A stretch of 64,000 bases of DNA. Source: Candidatus Hadersleviella danica (GTDB taxonomy: Bacteria; Chloroflexota; Anaerolineae; Promineifilales; Promineifilaceae). Made by a program: the position numbers and the translations under genes. Where the stretch lies: the NCBI GenBank assembly GCA_016711405.1, contig JADJSZ010000022.1:30991-94990 (forward strand). The letters are read 5' to 3'. This document shows, one piece after another, positions 1 to 8,938 of the stretch (positions within the stretch are counted from its first letter, which is position 1; every line of letters begins with the position of its first letter). The notes under the pieces are model-generated. The model was not told where the DNA came from, made no database searches, and saw nothing but the letters and a program-made list of their open reading frames with translations.

Positions 1-443
1 TTGACATATACATCGGCCAAATCGGCCAACGCTTGCGAGAGGGCGGGGTCGTTTTTGGTCTCGCCGGGAGCAAAGCGGGTGTTTTCGAGGATGAGCACAT
101 CGCCGGGTTGCATGGCCGCCACGGCCGCCGTCACGCTCTCGCCCACCACCTCATCCAGCTTGGCCACGGGGCGGCCGAGCAGTTCGCTCAGGCGCACGGC
201 GACGGGGTTCATGGCGTATTGCACATCGGCGGCCGTTTTGGGGCGGCCGAGGTGGGAGCAGAGAATCAGCGCCGCGCCCCCCTCGAGCAAATAGTTCAAC
301 GTCGGCAACGCCGCCTGAATGCGGGTGTCGTCGGTCACAGTAATTGGTTGGCTGGGGTCTTTGCCGCTCAACGGCACATTAAAGTCCACCCGCACCAACA
401 CTTTCTTCCCTTGTACATCAATGTCTTGAATTGTTTTTTTCAT
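1..443 (-). CDS. pgk: Phosphoglycerate kinase, N-terminal part (runs off window)
   Basis: Cytosolic glycolytic/gluconeogenic enzyme exchanging phosphate between 1,3-bisphosphoglycerate and ADP. Only the first 147 residues lie in the window; the gene continues past base 1. Visible family signatures are VRVDFNVPL (about 17-25), DDTRI (38-42), HLGRPK (64-69) and LENTRF (119-124), all substrate-binding parts of the N-domain. The start at 443 fits the family's usual N-terminus. No Shine-Dalgarno is present: the ATG directly follows an iterated GACTGA word ending GAGAGACTACC. Identification is very secure; completeness cannot be judged. Confidence 0.95.
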   Translation of the reverse strand, partial: MKKTIQDIDVQGKKVLVRVDFNVPLSGKDPSQPITVTDDTRIQAALPTLNYLLEGGAALILCSHLGRPKTAADVQYAMNPVAVRLSELLGRPVAKLDEVVGESVTAAVAAMQPGDVLILENTRFAPGETKNDPALSQALADLADVYV

Positions 444-453
444 GGTAGTCTCT

Positions 454-530
454 CAGTCTGTCAGTCTGTCAGTCTAGTCAGCTAGTCAGCTAGTCAGCTT
501 GTTAGTTGGTAGCTTGTTAGTTTTTAGCAC
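454..530. repeat. Iterated-word spacer upstream of pgk
   Basis: On the + strand the word CAGTCTGT is repeated, then AGTCAGCT is repeated, then a TAGTTGG/TTGTTAG variant. It fills the gap between pgk and the next minus-strand gene and reads into the pgk start codon on the minus strand. It is the first example of a spacer style seen through most of the window. Confidence 0.8.
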
Positions 531-592
531 TTACTCTCTTACTCTCTTTCTCCCCCTGCCCCTCCCTCCTCCCTCTGCCTCCACTCGCACTC

Positions 593-1450
593 TCACCCCA
601 CCACCACCTGCTCCCCATGCACGGCCGTGTACCGCACATCTGGCTCTTCGCCCAGATTCAGGGCTTGTTTGATGGCGCGGATGCGGGGCAAAATGGCAGG
701 TAGCCCCACGCCGTATAGTTTGCCCGCCGCCGCTTGGCTTTGCTGGCGCAACGCTTGCTGGCAGGCAATAAATTCCACGGCCGCCGCCCACGCCGCCTCG
801 TTACTGGCCTGAATGGGGTCGGTTTCGATGGCGCGAAAATCGCGCCACAACCGCCGCGCCCCCAGCAGGGTCAGCAGGCCAAACGCCCGCTGTTGCATCC
901 CCGTTAAAAACGCTTTTTCGACAGGTTCGGCCAACCCTTCCTCGCGTAACATCAGTTGGATGCCGCCACTGTAAACGGCCACGGGCAAAATCCACGGCTC
1001 CACGCCATAGCCGCCCGTTTCGATGAGTTGGCTGGCTTGGAGCAACACGGCCGCCGCATACGTTTCGGTCAGGGGCATGTCCACCGCCCACGGGTTAATG
1101 CTGACCACTTGCCACTGGTTGTCGGGCGCAAAACGGCCGAGCTTAACCCCGACGAGGTCAGCGGCCGTGTAAGTGTCCTCATCACCGGGTTCTGGCCACA
1201 GGAATTCGATGTGTAAATAACGCCCCTCGTCCGTCTCAATGGCGCGGGTCACGCTGAGGCTATCCCGCCCCAACACCGTTTTGAGCAAAATATCGAACAG
1301 CGGCAAGCCAAACAGATCATACTGCTCGGCCGCTTGTCCACCCGCCCCTAAACAAGCCACCACCTGCACCGCATCGGCCGCCAACGTGCCCTGTATCAGT
1401 TGTTCAACGACGGGCCAAATTTCTGTCCAAACTGTTTCTTGTGCAATCAT
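593..1450 (-). CDS. Hypothetical protein, 285 aa
   Basis: Soluble protein of 285 residues with no signal peptide or membrane segment; I do not recognise the family. The reading frame stays open upstream to 1498, but those 16 codons lie wholly inside an iterated AAAAGT-type spacer, so I place the start at ATG 1450 (protein begins MIAQETVW). The N-terminal half is mixed alpha/beta with an acidic stretch (PEPGDEDTY, about residue 100); the C-terminal half is mostly alpha-helical and Ala/Gln rich. It is followed by the aminotransferase's neighbourhood on the same strand but separated from it by a mirrored repeat, so co-transcription is doubtful. Codon usage, rich in CGGCCG, matches its neighbours. 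Confidence 0.6.
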   Translation of the reverse strand: MIAQETVWTEIWPVVEQLIQGTLAADAVQVVACLGAGGQAAEQYDLFGLPLFDILLKTVLGRDSLSVTRAIETDEGRYLHIEFLWPEPGDEDTYTAADLVGVKLGRFAPDNQWQVVSINPWAVDMPLTETYAAAVLLQASQLIETGGYGVEPWILPVAVYSGGIQLMLREEGLAEPVEKAFLTGMQQRAFGLLTLLGARRLWRDFRAIETDPIQASNEAAWAAAVEFIACQQALRQQSQAAAGKLYGVGLPAILPRIRAIKQALNLGEEPDVRYTAVHGEQVVVG

Positions 1451-1454
1451 AGTC

Positions 1455-1532
1455 GAGTGAAAAGTAAAAAGTAAAAGGTAAAAAGTGGCGTTGCTCACCA
1501 GCGCCCCACTTTTTACTTTTCACCTTTTACTT
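1455..1532. repeat. Mirrored iterated-word hairpin
   Basis: Left half repeats AAAAGTAAAAAGT-like words; right half (about 1503-1532) is their reverse complement, ACTTTTTACTTTTCACC. Together they can form a long stem with a CG-rich loop. It lies between two minus-strand genes and probably ends transcription of the aminotransferase. Confidence 0.75.
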
Positions 1533-2669
1533 CAATACTTCCTTTAAAGCCGCCAGCAACAGCACCACATTCTCAGCGCGGCTGTTAAAGCCCATCAGGC
1601 CGATGCGCCACACCTTGCCCGCCAATTCGCCGAGGCCGCCAGCAATTTCGATGTTGTACCGTTCGCGCAGGGCGACGACAACCGCTTTGCTATCCACGCC
1701 CTCGGGCACGCGCACAGTGGTCAGGCTGGGCAGGCGGTGTTCGGCCGCCACATGACAAGAAAGTCCCATGCTGGCCAATCCTTCCCAGAAAAGCTCGGCC
1801 GTGGCCCTGTGCCGCGCCCACCGCTCGGCCAACCCCTCTTCGGCCACCAAGCGCAACGCTTCGCGCAGGCCGTAGTTCATGTTGATGGGGGCGGTGTGGT
1901 GGTAGGTGCGCTCGTTGCCCCAGTAACGGCCGAGCATGGTCATATCCAAATACCAGTTGGGCACTTGGCTGGCGCGGTTCATAATTTTGTCCATCGCCCG
2001 CTCGTTAAACGTGAGCGGGGCAATGCCCGGCGGGCAACTGAGGCATTTTTGGGAGCCGCTGTAGGCCATATCCACCCCCCACGCATCCAAAAAGAGGGGC
2101 ACGCCGCCCAAACTGGTGACGCTATCCACCAACAACAGGGTTCCGTATTGGTGGCACAATTCGGCCACGCCCTCGAGGGGTTGGCACGCCCCAGTGGAGG
2201 TTTCGGCGTGGACGAGGGCGAGGATTTTCGGCCGATGTTCAGCCAGCCCCGCCCGAATTTCGTCGAGGGTGAAGACTTCCCCCCACGGCCGCATCATCGT
2301 CCGCACTTCGGCACCATACCGCTGGGCCATATCCACCAGCCGATGGCCAAAATAGCCATTTAGCCCAATCAGTACGACATCGCCTCGCTCCACACCATTG
2401 GCCAGCGTCGCTTCCATGGCCGCGCTCCCCGTGCCACTGACGGGGATGGTGAACTTGTTATCGGTCTGCCACGCATAACGCAACAGCACCTGATTGTCGT
2501 TCATAATCTGCAAAAACTCGGGGTCGAGATGGCCGACTTGGCGCATACTGAGCGCTTGCAAAACGCGGGGGTGGGCGTTGGATGGCCCCGGCCCAAGCAA
2601 AAGCCGGGGCGAGACATTGAGTTGCGGGGCAAACAGGCGGTTGGTTTGGTTAACAGAGGGGTGGTGCAT
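1527..2669 (-). CDS. Class V aminotransferase (serine/alanine-glyoxylate type)
   Basis: PLP-dependent transaminase of 380 aa, the usual family length, similar in layout to serine-glyoxylate, alanine-glyoxylate and purine-catabolic (PucG-like) aminotransferases. Visible features: N-terminal LLLGPGPSNAHPRVLQA (about 23-40), substrate loop GTGSAAMEA (79-87), PLP-ring aspartate in VDSVTS (D182), and Schiff-base lysine in SGSQKCL (K208) followed by PPGIA. Amino-donor specificity cannot be read from sequence. It is divergent from the histidine kinase gene across a repeat-filled promoter region. The extreme C-terminal codons touch the hairpin repeat. Confidence 0.85.
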   Translation of the reverse strand: MHHPSVNQTNRLFAPQLNVSPRLLLGPGPSNAHPRVLQALSMRQVGHLDPEFLQIMNDNQVLLRYAWQTDNKFTIPVSGTGSAAMEATLANGVERGDVVLIGLNGYFGHRLVDMAQRYGAEVRTMMRPWGEVFTLDEIRAGLAEHRPKILALVHAETSTGACQPLEGVAELCHQYGTLLLVDSVTSLGGVPLFLDAWGVDMAYSGSQKCLSCPPGIAPLTFNERAMDKIMNRASQVPNWYLDMTMLGRYWGNERTYHHTAPINMNYGLREALRLVAEEGLAERWARHRATAELFWEGLASMGLSCHVAAEHRLPSLTTVRVPEGVDSKAVVVALRERYNIEIAGGLGELAGKVWRIGLMGFNSRAENVVLLLAALKEVLK

Positions 2670-2681
2670 AGGGGAGTTATT

Positions 2682-2762
2682 TGTTATTCGTTAGTTGTTA
2701 TTGGTTATTGGGTCGCACTCAGTAGCGAGTAACGAGTAACCAATAAAGAGTAGCCAGTAACC
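2682..2762. repeat. Iterated TTATTGGTTATT / GAGTAACGAGTAACC words
   Basis: The left part repeats TTATTGGTTATT-type words; the right part repeats GTAACGAGTAACCAATAA, roughly its reverse complement. It occupies the divergent gap between the aminotransferase and the histidine kinase. Confidence 0.7.
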
Positions 2763-2810
2763 ATTTGGTGAATCGGCCGTGAAAAGTGGTATATCCGCGC
2801 GGGTTAACTT

Positions 2811-2836
2811 GGTATAGTATGGGCTACCACTATACC
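2811..2836. promoter_or_regulatory. Inverted repeat, operator-like, upstream of histidine kinase
   Basis: GGTATAGT (2811-2818) and ACTATACC (2829-2836) are perfect 8-base arms separated by 10 bases. The left arm contains a TATAGT box that could serve as a -10. No convincing -35 is present. The position about 30 bases before the kinase ATG suggests an operator or promoter element. Confidence 0.4.
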
Positions 2837-2865
2837 AGATACACCGCTCCCTAAACAGGTTTTTT

Positions 2866-4047
2866 ATGTCGTACACAACTCCTGAACAACGATTAGAGAT
2901 GTTTCGCCAAGCCTTTCCCAAACTGGAGGAAGGGGCGTTGCGAACATTGGCGGAGACGGCCGAAGAGCGTTTTTACACGGCCGGGCAGAACCTGTGCCAA
3001 CAGGGGGAACTGGGCACGGAGCTATATGTGTTGGTGGCGGGTGAGGTAGCCATTTATGTGCGCACAGATGAGCATAATGAGGTGTTGGTCAATACGGGTG
3101 TGCCTATCAGCTATTTTGGCGAGATGGCTTTGTTGGTGGAAAACACGCCCCGTTCGGCCACTATCCGCGCCCTCGCCGATTCTCATGTCCTAACCGTGGA
3201 GCGGGAAACATTTCTGGCCGTGGCCGACCGCAATCCCGTTCTTCTGCGCCGCTTGGCCAGCCAACTAACCGACCATCTGCGCAACAACGATAGGGCGGTC
3301 ATTAACGAATTGCGCCAGAAAAACAACGCTGTTGAGGAAGCGTATCGAGATTTGGCCACCCAAGAGAAGATGCGGCGCGAATTTGTGACGACGCTCTCGC
3401 ATGAGCTTCGCACCCCGCTCACTTCGATTCAGGGGTATTTGCAACTGATGCACAAGGGGGTCATCAGGGGTGATTCGTTGCCTGTGGCTTTGGATTCCAT
3501 CACCCGCAATGTGGAAAAGATGGTGGCCATGACCAACAACATGTTGGTCTTGTACGAGATGCAACTCAGTTCGCCCGAGTTTGGGGAGCTGGATTTGGTG
3601 GATGTGGTGGTGGAGGCTGTGCGCCGGGTGCAAAGCACGCCCGATTATGCCCAAGCGGAGATTTCGGCCGTGATTTCCCCCACACTCCCGCGCCTGCACG
3701 GGGACAAAAACGGCCTTGTCCTTGCCCTACACGCCTTGCTGGAAAATGCGGCCAAGTTTAGCCCCGCCCACACCCCTGTGGAGCTACGTGCCCAAATGGG
3801 CGAGGATGGCGGGGTGTGGTTGGATGTGGTGGATAAGGGGGTGGGCATTCCGACGGCCGAGCAAGAGAAGATTTTCGAGCCATTTTATCGGCTGGAGCAT
3901 GTCCAAAAAGGGGGTTCGACCTTATTCGCGGGGATTGGCATTGGCCTTTCGATTGCCAAGTTCATCGTGGAGCGACACGGCGGCCGTATCGTCCTCACCA
4001 GCACCCCCGGCAAGGGCAGTACCTTCTCCATTCGCCTACCGAAGTAG
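2866..4047 (+). CDS. Cyclic-nucleotide-binding-domain histidine kinase
   Basis: Cytosolic 393-aa sensor kinase without membrane segments. Domains: cNMP-binding beta-barrel about 15-135 (GELGTELYVLVAGEVAIY and FGEMALL are typical of the CAP/CNB fold), coiled linker 140-168, HisKA 168-235 with phospho-acceptor H179 in SHELRTPLT, then HATPase_c about 270-393 with N box LLENAAKF, DKGVGIP and GIGIGLSIAKF. CNB sensing fused directly to a kinase suggests a ligand- or redox-controlled kinase, but the bound nucleotide is unknown. No response regulator is adjacent; the single-domain receiver 800 bases downstream is a candidate partner (inference). Confidence 0.9.
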   Translation: MSYTTPEQRLEMFRQAFPKLEEGALRTLAETAEERFYTAGQNLCQQGELGTELYVLVAGEVAIYVRTDEHNEVLVNTGVPISYFGEMALLVENTPRSATIRALADSHVLTVERETFLAVADRNPVLLRRLASQLTDHLRNNDRAVINELRQKNNAVEEAYRDLATQEKMRREFVTTLSHELRTPLTSIQGYLQLMHKGVIRGDSLPVALDSITRNVEKMVAMTNNMLVLYEMQLSSPEFGELDLVDVVVEAVRRVQSTPDYAQAEISAVISPTLPRLHGDKNGLVLALHALLENAAKFSPAHTPVELRAQMGEDGGVWLDVVDKGVGIPTAEQEKIFEPFYRLEHVQKGGSTLFAGIGIGLSIAKFIVERHGGRIVLTSTPGKGSTFSIRLPK

Positions 4048-4091
4048 CCGTAAGCCAGACTTTCTACTCAGCACTCAGCACTCAGCACTTT

Positions 4092-4508
4092 CTACTCTTC
4101 CTGCAACGCCACAATGCGCTCAAAATCGCGCTGGCTAATGCGGGCGGCGAGGGGGGCGAGGAGGAGTCCGAGGAGAGCGCCGAGCCACGGCCGTTCGGGA
4201 ACCATCAGCCAACCCAAGGAAGCCCCCACGAGAAGAGCCAAGCCCCACCACCATGCTGGGGTACGGCCGTGCCAACGGCCGCTGGCCGCCCCCGCCGCAA
4301 AGCCATAAGCGGCTCCCACGGCCGCGCCCGCCATCATGCCCAGCACCAGCCCCACCAACCCCGTGTAGAGCAGGATGGTCACATCGGCCGTGGCCCAACT
4401 GCTGGCCAACATCCGCCCCAAGCCACCCATAGCCCCCGCCAAACACCACCCTTTTATCCCACTCACCACCCCCATTGCCCCGCCGCGCAACCCTGTTATC
4501 ATTTTCAT
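4092..4508 (-). CDS. Small Gly/Ala-rich membrane protein
   Basis: A 138-aa protein with about four hydrophobic segments (near 10-32, 43-75, 87-103 and 106-122) rich in small residues (GMMAGAAVGAAYGFAAGAA). This is glycine-zipper-like packing rather than a known transporter fold. It is convergent with the histidine kinase, with an ACTCAGC-word spacer (4064-4091) between them. Two other frames across this segment are also open because of its skewed composition, so the call rests on membrane character and the plausible start MKMITGLRGG. Function unknown. Confidence 0.6.
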   Translation of the reverse strand: MKMITGLRGGAMGVVSGIKGWCLAGAMGGLGRMLASSWATADVTILLYTGLVGLVLGMMAGAAVGAAYGFAAGAASGRWHGRTPAWWWGLALLVGASLGWLMVPERPWLGALLGLLLAPLAARISQRDFERIVALQEE

Positions 4509-4851
4509 CCGTTCTCATCCTCATACCCCTTGCTCCCCCGTCATGCGGTAGACAAGCTATAGGGGTTGTGCTAACCTAAAGCAAAATTCCGAATCTTCAC
4601 GTTCCTTCTATTGAGAGGGAGTAAGCACTCTGGTAAGATACGCACCCAGCCCAATTTTCTCTTCCACTATCTCGCCAGTGCTGTTTTAGCCTCTGCTTTT
4701 CTTCTGATTGTACCTTCTTCTTTCTAAATGGTTGATGGCTAGACGATAAGAGGTTCCCCTGCTTAAGCGAGGTCGGTTAGGAGAAAAAACGGCCGTAGGC
4801 CATCCCCTCACCCTGAACGTTCAAGCCCCTCAATGGGTCAAGTAAGCTGTT
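4509..4851. other. Intergenic, 343 bases, no gene seen
   Basis: No ORF with coding character is present. The region is more AT-rich than average and holds the divergent upstream regions of the membrane protein (minus) and the receiver protein (plus). I found no convincing promoter or terminator, only one CGGCCG near 4790. Confidence 0.5.
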
Positions 4852-5253
4852 ATGACAAACTTGGACGCAAAAAAAATTGTATGTATTGAAGACGAGCCAG
4901 AGATGATTGAACTGGTTCGCCTCATCTTGAGCCGGCAAGGCTTTGAAGTTCATGGGGCACTCGGCGGGCAAGAAGGGTTGGAAAAAATCGCCGTCATCAA
5001 ACCCGATTTGGTTTTATTGGATTTGATGATGCCCGAAATGGATGGCTGGCAAGTGTTCCAAACCTTGCGCGTCAACCCCGAAACCAGCCACATTCCTGTT
5101 ATCATCGTCACCGCCAAAGCCCAGAGCATTGACAAAGTGCTAGGGCTTCACATTGCCAAAGTAGATGATTACATTACCAAGCCCTTTGGCCCACAAGAAC
5201 TATTGCAGAGTGTCCAAAAAGTGTTGGCCCATCAGCAACAAGTTCAGCCATAA
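4852..5253 (+). CDS. Single-domain response regulator (receiver)
   Basis: A 133-aa protein that is just a receiver domain. Acidic pocket IEDE (12-15), phospho-acceptor D57 in LLDLMMP, T88 in IVTAKA and K110 in ITKPF are all in place. With no output domain it must act through protein contacts (a CheY/Spo0F-like role). It lies 105 bases upstream of the metallo-beta-lactamase-fold gene on the same strand. Its cognate kinase could be the CNB kinase upstream; that is inference only. Confidence 0.9.
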   Translation: MTNLDAKKIVCIEDEPEMIELVRLILSRQGFEVHGALGGQEGLEKIAVIKPDLVLLDLMMPEMDGWQVFQTLRVNPETSHIPVIIVTAKAQSIDKVLGLHIAKVDDYITKPFGPQELLQSVQKVLAHQQQVQP

Positions 5254-5358
5254 CGATTAAGCCGCTTTGACAGCACTACCAGATTTCTTAAATCGTTACG
5301 AGCAATCGCTGGGCCACTATTTGTAACCTAAACCCAACGCTTATAGAGGATAGAAAAC

Positions 5359-6200
<842 letters not shown>

Positions 6201-6201
<1 letters not shown>

Positions 6202-6275
6202 TTACTGGTTGCTGGTTATTCGTTATTGGTCGTTGGGACGGCCGCCCCAATAACCAATAACGAGTAACCAATAAC
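6201..6275. terminator. Mirrored-word hairpin between convergent genes
   Basis: TTACTGGTTGCTGGTTATTC-type words on the left and GAATAACC/GAGTAACC-type words on the right flank a central CGGCCG. The arms are near-complementary and lie exactly between the convergent MBL hydrolase (ends 6201) and aspartokinase (ends 6291), so a bidirectional terminator is likely. Confidence 0.55.
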
Positions 6276-6290
6276 TCCTCCCCTCCTCCA

Positions 6291-7700
6291 TTACACCAAA
6301 TTGTGAATACATTGCACGGCCGCTGGGACATCGGCCGTGCCCACCACCACGCTAATGCTACATTCGGAGGAGCCTTGGGCGATGGCCACAATGTTAATGG
6401 CCGCATCTCCCAGCGCACTAAACAGCCGCCCCGCAATGCCCGGCGTGCCGCGCATCCCCGCCCCCACCACCGTCACAATCGCACACGGCTCAAACGGCCA
6501 GATACGGTCAATATCCCTCTGCTCTAGTTCGCTGGCGAACTCTTCCTGAAGCGCCGCAACCACGGCCGCCGAAGACTCTTCGGGCAAGACAAAGCAAATG
6601 GATTGCTCCGACGATGATTGCGTAATCATCAACACATTGGCATGGCTGTGAGCCACCGCCTTAAACGTTCGCGCCGCCACACCGGGAACCCCCATCATGC
6701 CCCGCCCCTCCACCGTAATCAGGCTGAGAGCTTTAATGGCCGTGACAGCTTTAATGCCATCGTGCTGTTGCTCATCTTCGTTGTACACAATCACTGTGCC
6801 GGGGTGGGTGGGGTTGAAGGTGTTTTTGATGCGGAGCGGGATATGGCTTTCAACCACAGGGCGCATCGTGCGCGGGTGCAACACTTTAGCCCCGTAATAA
6901 GCCAACTCCGATACTTCGCGGTAAGTGAGTTCGGGAATCGTCCGTGCCTCGGGCACGAGACGCGGGTCGGCCGTCATCACCCCATCCACATCGGTCCAAA
7001 TCCACACCTCGCGGGCGTGGAGGGCACGGCCGAGAATGGACGCGCTGTAATCGGACCCCCCACGGCCGAGGGTCGTCGTCACCCCTTCTTTGGTGGCCGC
7101 AATAAAGCCCGTCACCACAGGGGTGATGCCCATTTGGAGCAGTTTGCCCAGCCGCGCCTGCGTTTGCACATTGGTCTGTTCGATGAGCGGTGTGGCCGAG
7201 GTGAAGTGGTTGTCGGTCACAATCAGTTCGGTGGCATCCACCGCTTGAGCAGGGATGCCCTGTTGGCGCAAATAAGCGGCCACGAGGCGCACGCTCATCT
7301 GCTCGCCCATGCCCCCAATGGCATCCAAGGCGCGGGGAGAGAGTTCGCCCAGCACGGCAATTGCTTGACATAAATCAGAGAACCGAGCCACAAATTGCTC
7401 GATTTCGCGCACCAAACTATCCCGTTCGGCCGCATCTTCCACCAATTCTTGGATGGTTTGCAGGTGAATTTGGCGCAACTGCGTGGCGAGGGTGCGGTAG
7501 GTGTGGCTGTCGCCGTGCGCGGCCGTTTCCGCCCCTTGCAACAGCAAATCAGTTACCTTAATGGGTTTCGACCCCATCGCCGAAGCAACCACTACCACCT
7601 GTCCCCATTCGGCAATGCTCTGCCGCACCAATTCTGTCGTCTCGCGGATAGCCTCGGCACTGCCCACCGAAGTCCCGCCGAATTTCATTACGAGTGTCAT
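6291..7700 (-). CDS. lysC: Aspartate kinase
   Basis: First enzyme of the aspartate pathway (Lys, Thr, Met, Ile), making aspartyl-4-phosphate. A 469-aa monofunctional protein: amino-acid-kinase domain from MKFGGTSVGS through GRGGSDYSA (ATP/aspartate site) and WTDVDGVMTADPR, then two C-terminal ACT regulatory domains (about 320-469; VEGRGMMGVPGVAARTF and GAGMRGTPGIAGRLF). The frame opens at GTG 7706, but ATG 7700 is preceded by a near-perfect AGAGGTGAT ribosome site and is preferred. A SAM-I riboswitch sits upstream on the same strand, indicating control by methionine/SAM status. Confidence 0.95.
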   Translation of the reverse strand: MTLVMKFGGTSVGSAEAIRETTELVRQSIAEWGQVVVVASAMGSKPIKVTDLLLQGAETAAHGDSHTYRTLATQLRQIHLQTIQELVEDAAERDSLVREIEQFVARFSDLCQAIAVLGELSPRALDAIGGMGEQMSVRLVAAYLRQQGIPAQAVDATELIVTDNHFTSATPLIEQTNVQTQARLGKLLQMGITPVVTGFIAATKEGVTTTLGRGGSDYSASILGRALHAREVWIWTDVDGVMTADPRLVPEARTIPELTYREVSELAYYGAKVLHPRTMRPVVESHIPLRIKNTFNPTHPGTVIVYNEDEQQHDGIKAVTAIKALSLITVEGRGMMGVPGVAARTFKAVAHSHANVLMITQSSSEQSICFVLPEESSAAVVAALQEEFASELEQRDIDRIWPFEPCAIVTVVGAGMRGTPGIAGRLFSALGDAAINIVAIAQGSSECSISVVVGTADVPAAVQCIHNLV

Positions 7701-7717
7701 AATCACCTCTTCTTAAA

Positions 7718-7852
7718 GAGATAGAGAGGGGAGATAGAGATAGAGGAGAACCGAACTGTAGGGGCAACCCTTGTGGTTGCCCAGCTCCTAGGGTAGGCAC
7801 AAGGCCTACCCCTACTAGGGATCCCTCTATCTCTATCTCTACCCTCTATCTT
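7718..7852. repeat. Mirrored TCTATC word pair enclosing a REP-like element
   Basis: GATAGAGA words at 7718-7746 mirror CTCTATCTCTATC words at 7820-7852. Between them (7759-7815) is a dispersed element: TAGGGGCAACCC-TTGTGG-TTGCCC followed by GGGTAGGCAC-AAGG-CCTACCCCTA. The same element recurs near 42170, 44234 and 63423. It lies in the leader between the riboswitch and aspartokinase. Confidence 0.85.
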
Positions 7853-7862
7853 TGTTATTAAC

Positions 7863-7907
7863 AAAAAACCCCTCCAATTTGCCATTTACACGCAAGATGA
7901 AGGGGTT
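7863..7907 (-). terminator. Riboswitch-controlled intrinsic terminator
   Basis: Reading the minus strand: AACCCCTTC ... GGAGGGGTT followed by a run of Ts. It lies immediately after the SAM-I aptamer and about 160 bases before aspartokinase, as expected for a transcriptional off-switch. Confidence 0.8.
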
Positions 7908-7927
7908 TCGTCCAAAGAGATGGGCTG

Positions 7928-8038
7928 ACCGTCCTCATCTTTCCCGAGCCATGTGCTGGGGCGGATTTAGCACCATCTCCGCAAATGCGGCGGTTGCTGA
8001 GGTTTCATCGGGCCGTTCCCTCCACCTCTCTGGATAAG
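7928..8038 (-). promoter_or_regulatory. SAM-I (S-box) riboswitch aptamer
   Basis: The minus strand from 8038 shows the S-box core in order: CTTATCCAGAGAGG, GGAGGGA, CGGCCCGATGAAACC, CAGCAACC, GGTGCTAAATCC, then GAAAGATGAGGA closing P1. These are the conserved SAM-binding and kink-turn/pseudoknot segments. A terminator hairpin follows. In this family SAM binding favours termination, so aspartokinase would be repressed when SAM is plentiful. Confidence 0.95.
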
Positions 8039-8110
8039 TAGTCGCATATGTAATTGTCAAAGACGGCCGAATGGTAGCAAAAGCAATTAACCAATGCAAG
8101 ATGGGGCTTG

Positions 8111-8185
8111 GTTATTCGTGATTCATTATTTGTTATTGGTATACTGGTACACCATTAACTACAATTAGCAATTCACAATTCACAA
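8111..8185. repeat. Iterated TTATTCGTGATTCATTATT / AATTCACAATTC words
   Basis: Left-side TTATTTGTTATTGG-type words and right-side CAATTCACAATTCACAATTC words fill the gap before the CoxG-like gene. This is the same spacer style as elsewhere, in the divergent region between the riboswitch and the + strand genes. Confidence 0.65.
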
Positions 8186-8199
8186 TTCTGGAGATTCTT

Positions 8200-8829
8200 A
8201 TGAACGTAGCAGGCGAACACACCTTTGATGCCCCCCAAGAGATGGTTTGGGCGGCCTTGCAAGACCCGCTCGTGCTGGGCGCGATTTTGCCCGGTGGCGA
8301 AGGGATTGCGGCCGTGGGCGAAAACGAGTTCAAGGGCAACCTGAAAGTGAAAGTTGGCCCTGTGCAAGGCACATTTAGCGGGCACATTCAACTTTCCAAC
8401 GTCGTGGCTCCCGAGAGCTATGACATTAGCGTAGATGGCAAAGGCGCACCGGGCTTTGTCAAGGCGAACGGCGGCCTGAAACTGACAGCGCAAGGGGAGC
8501 AAACCCACATGGTCTATCAGGGCACGGCGCAAGTCGGCGGCCGTTTGGCCAGTGTCGGCCAACGGCTCATCGAAAGCTCGGCCAAGGCGATTATTCACCA
8601 GAGCTTGCTCGCTCTGAATGAGTACCTAAAGGTGCAAATGGCGCAAAAATACGCGGCCGAGCATCCCCCCCTGTCACGGCCGAGGCCACGGCCGAAATTC
8701 CCCAGCCGACGGCCGTCATCCCCAGCTACACCCCCCCTACCCAAACCCAAATGGCGCTCAACATCGCCAAAGATGTGGCCGATGACCTCATCCCCGCCGA
8801 ATATCGCCCCGCCTTGCTGGTCGCCTTAG
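8200..8829 (+). CDS. CoxG-like SRPBCC protein, C-terminus frameshifted
   Basis: Residues 1-150 form a typical CoxG/carbon-monoxide-dehydrogenase subunit G SRPBCC domain (N-terminal VAGEHTFDAP, VGPVQGTFSGHI, GGRLASVGQRLI). CoxG proteins help membrane anchoring or maturation of molybdenum CO dehydrogenases, but no coxMSL genes are here. After residue 153 the frame becomes Pro/Arg nonsense. Shifting one base at the seven-C run (8665-8671) restores a sensible tail (VTAEATAEIPQPTAVIP ... PALLVALVGGYLAHP) ending at TGA 8910-8912. I therefore read the real gene as 8200-8912 with a one-base deletion, either mutation or sequencing error. Good match for the domain; the role is uncertain without partners. 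Confidence 0.75.
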   Translation: MNVAGEHTFDAPQEMVWAALQDPLVLGAILPGGEGIAAVGENEFKGNLKVKVGPVQGTFSGHIQLSNVVAPESYDISVDGKGAPGFVKANGGLKLTAQGEQTHMVYQGTAQVGGRLASVGQRLIESSAKAIIHQSLLALNEYLKVQMAQKYAAEHPPLSRPRPRPKFPSRRPSSPATPPLPKPKWRSTSPKMWPMTSSPPNIAPPCWSP

Positions 8830-8874
8830 TCGGCGGTTATCTTGCTCATCCTTTGCCGCCGCAAACGGTGAGTG

Positions 8875-8938
8875 GGATTTTGGATTGGGGATTTTGGATT
8901 TTGGACTGCTGACCGACTGACCGACTGAAAGACTACCA
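8875..8938. repeat. Iterated ATTTTGGATT and GACTGACC words before a start codon
   Basis: GGATTTTGGATTGG words are followed by GACCGACTGACCGACTGA and end GAAAGACTACCA directly at the ATG of the monooxygenase. No Shine-Dalgarno is present. Confidence 0.75.

Noticed and set aside
1737..2363. 208-codon plus-strand frame antisense to the aminotransferase
   Set aside because: His/Arg/Pro-rich composition typical of the antisense of GC-rich coding sequence; the opposite frame has clear PLP motifs.
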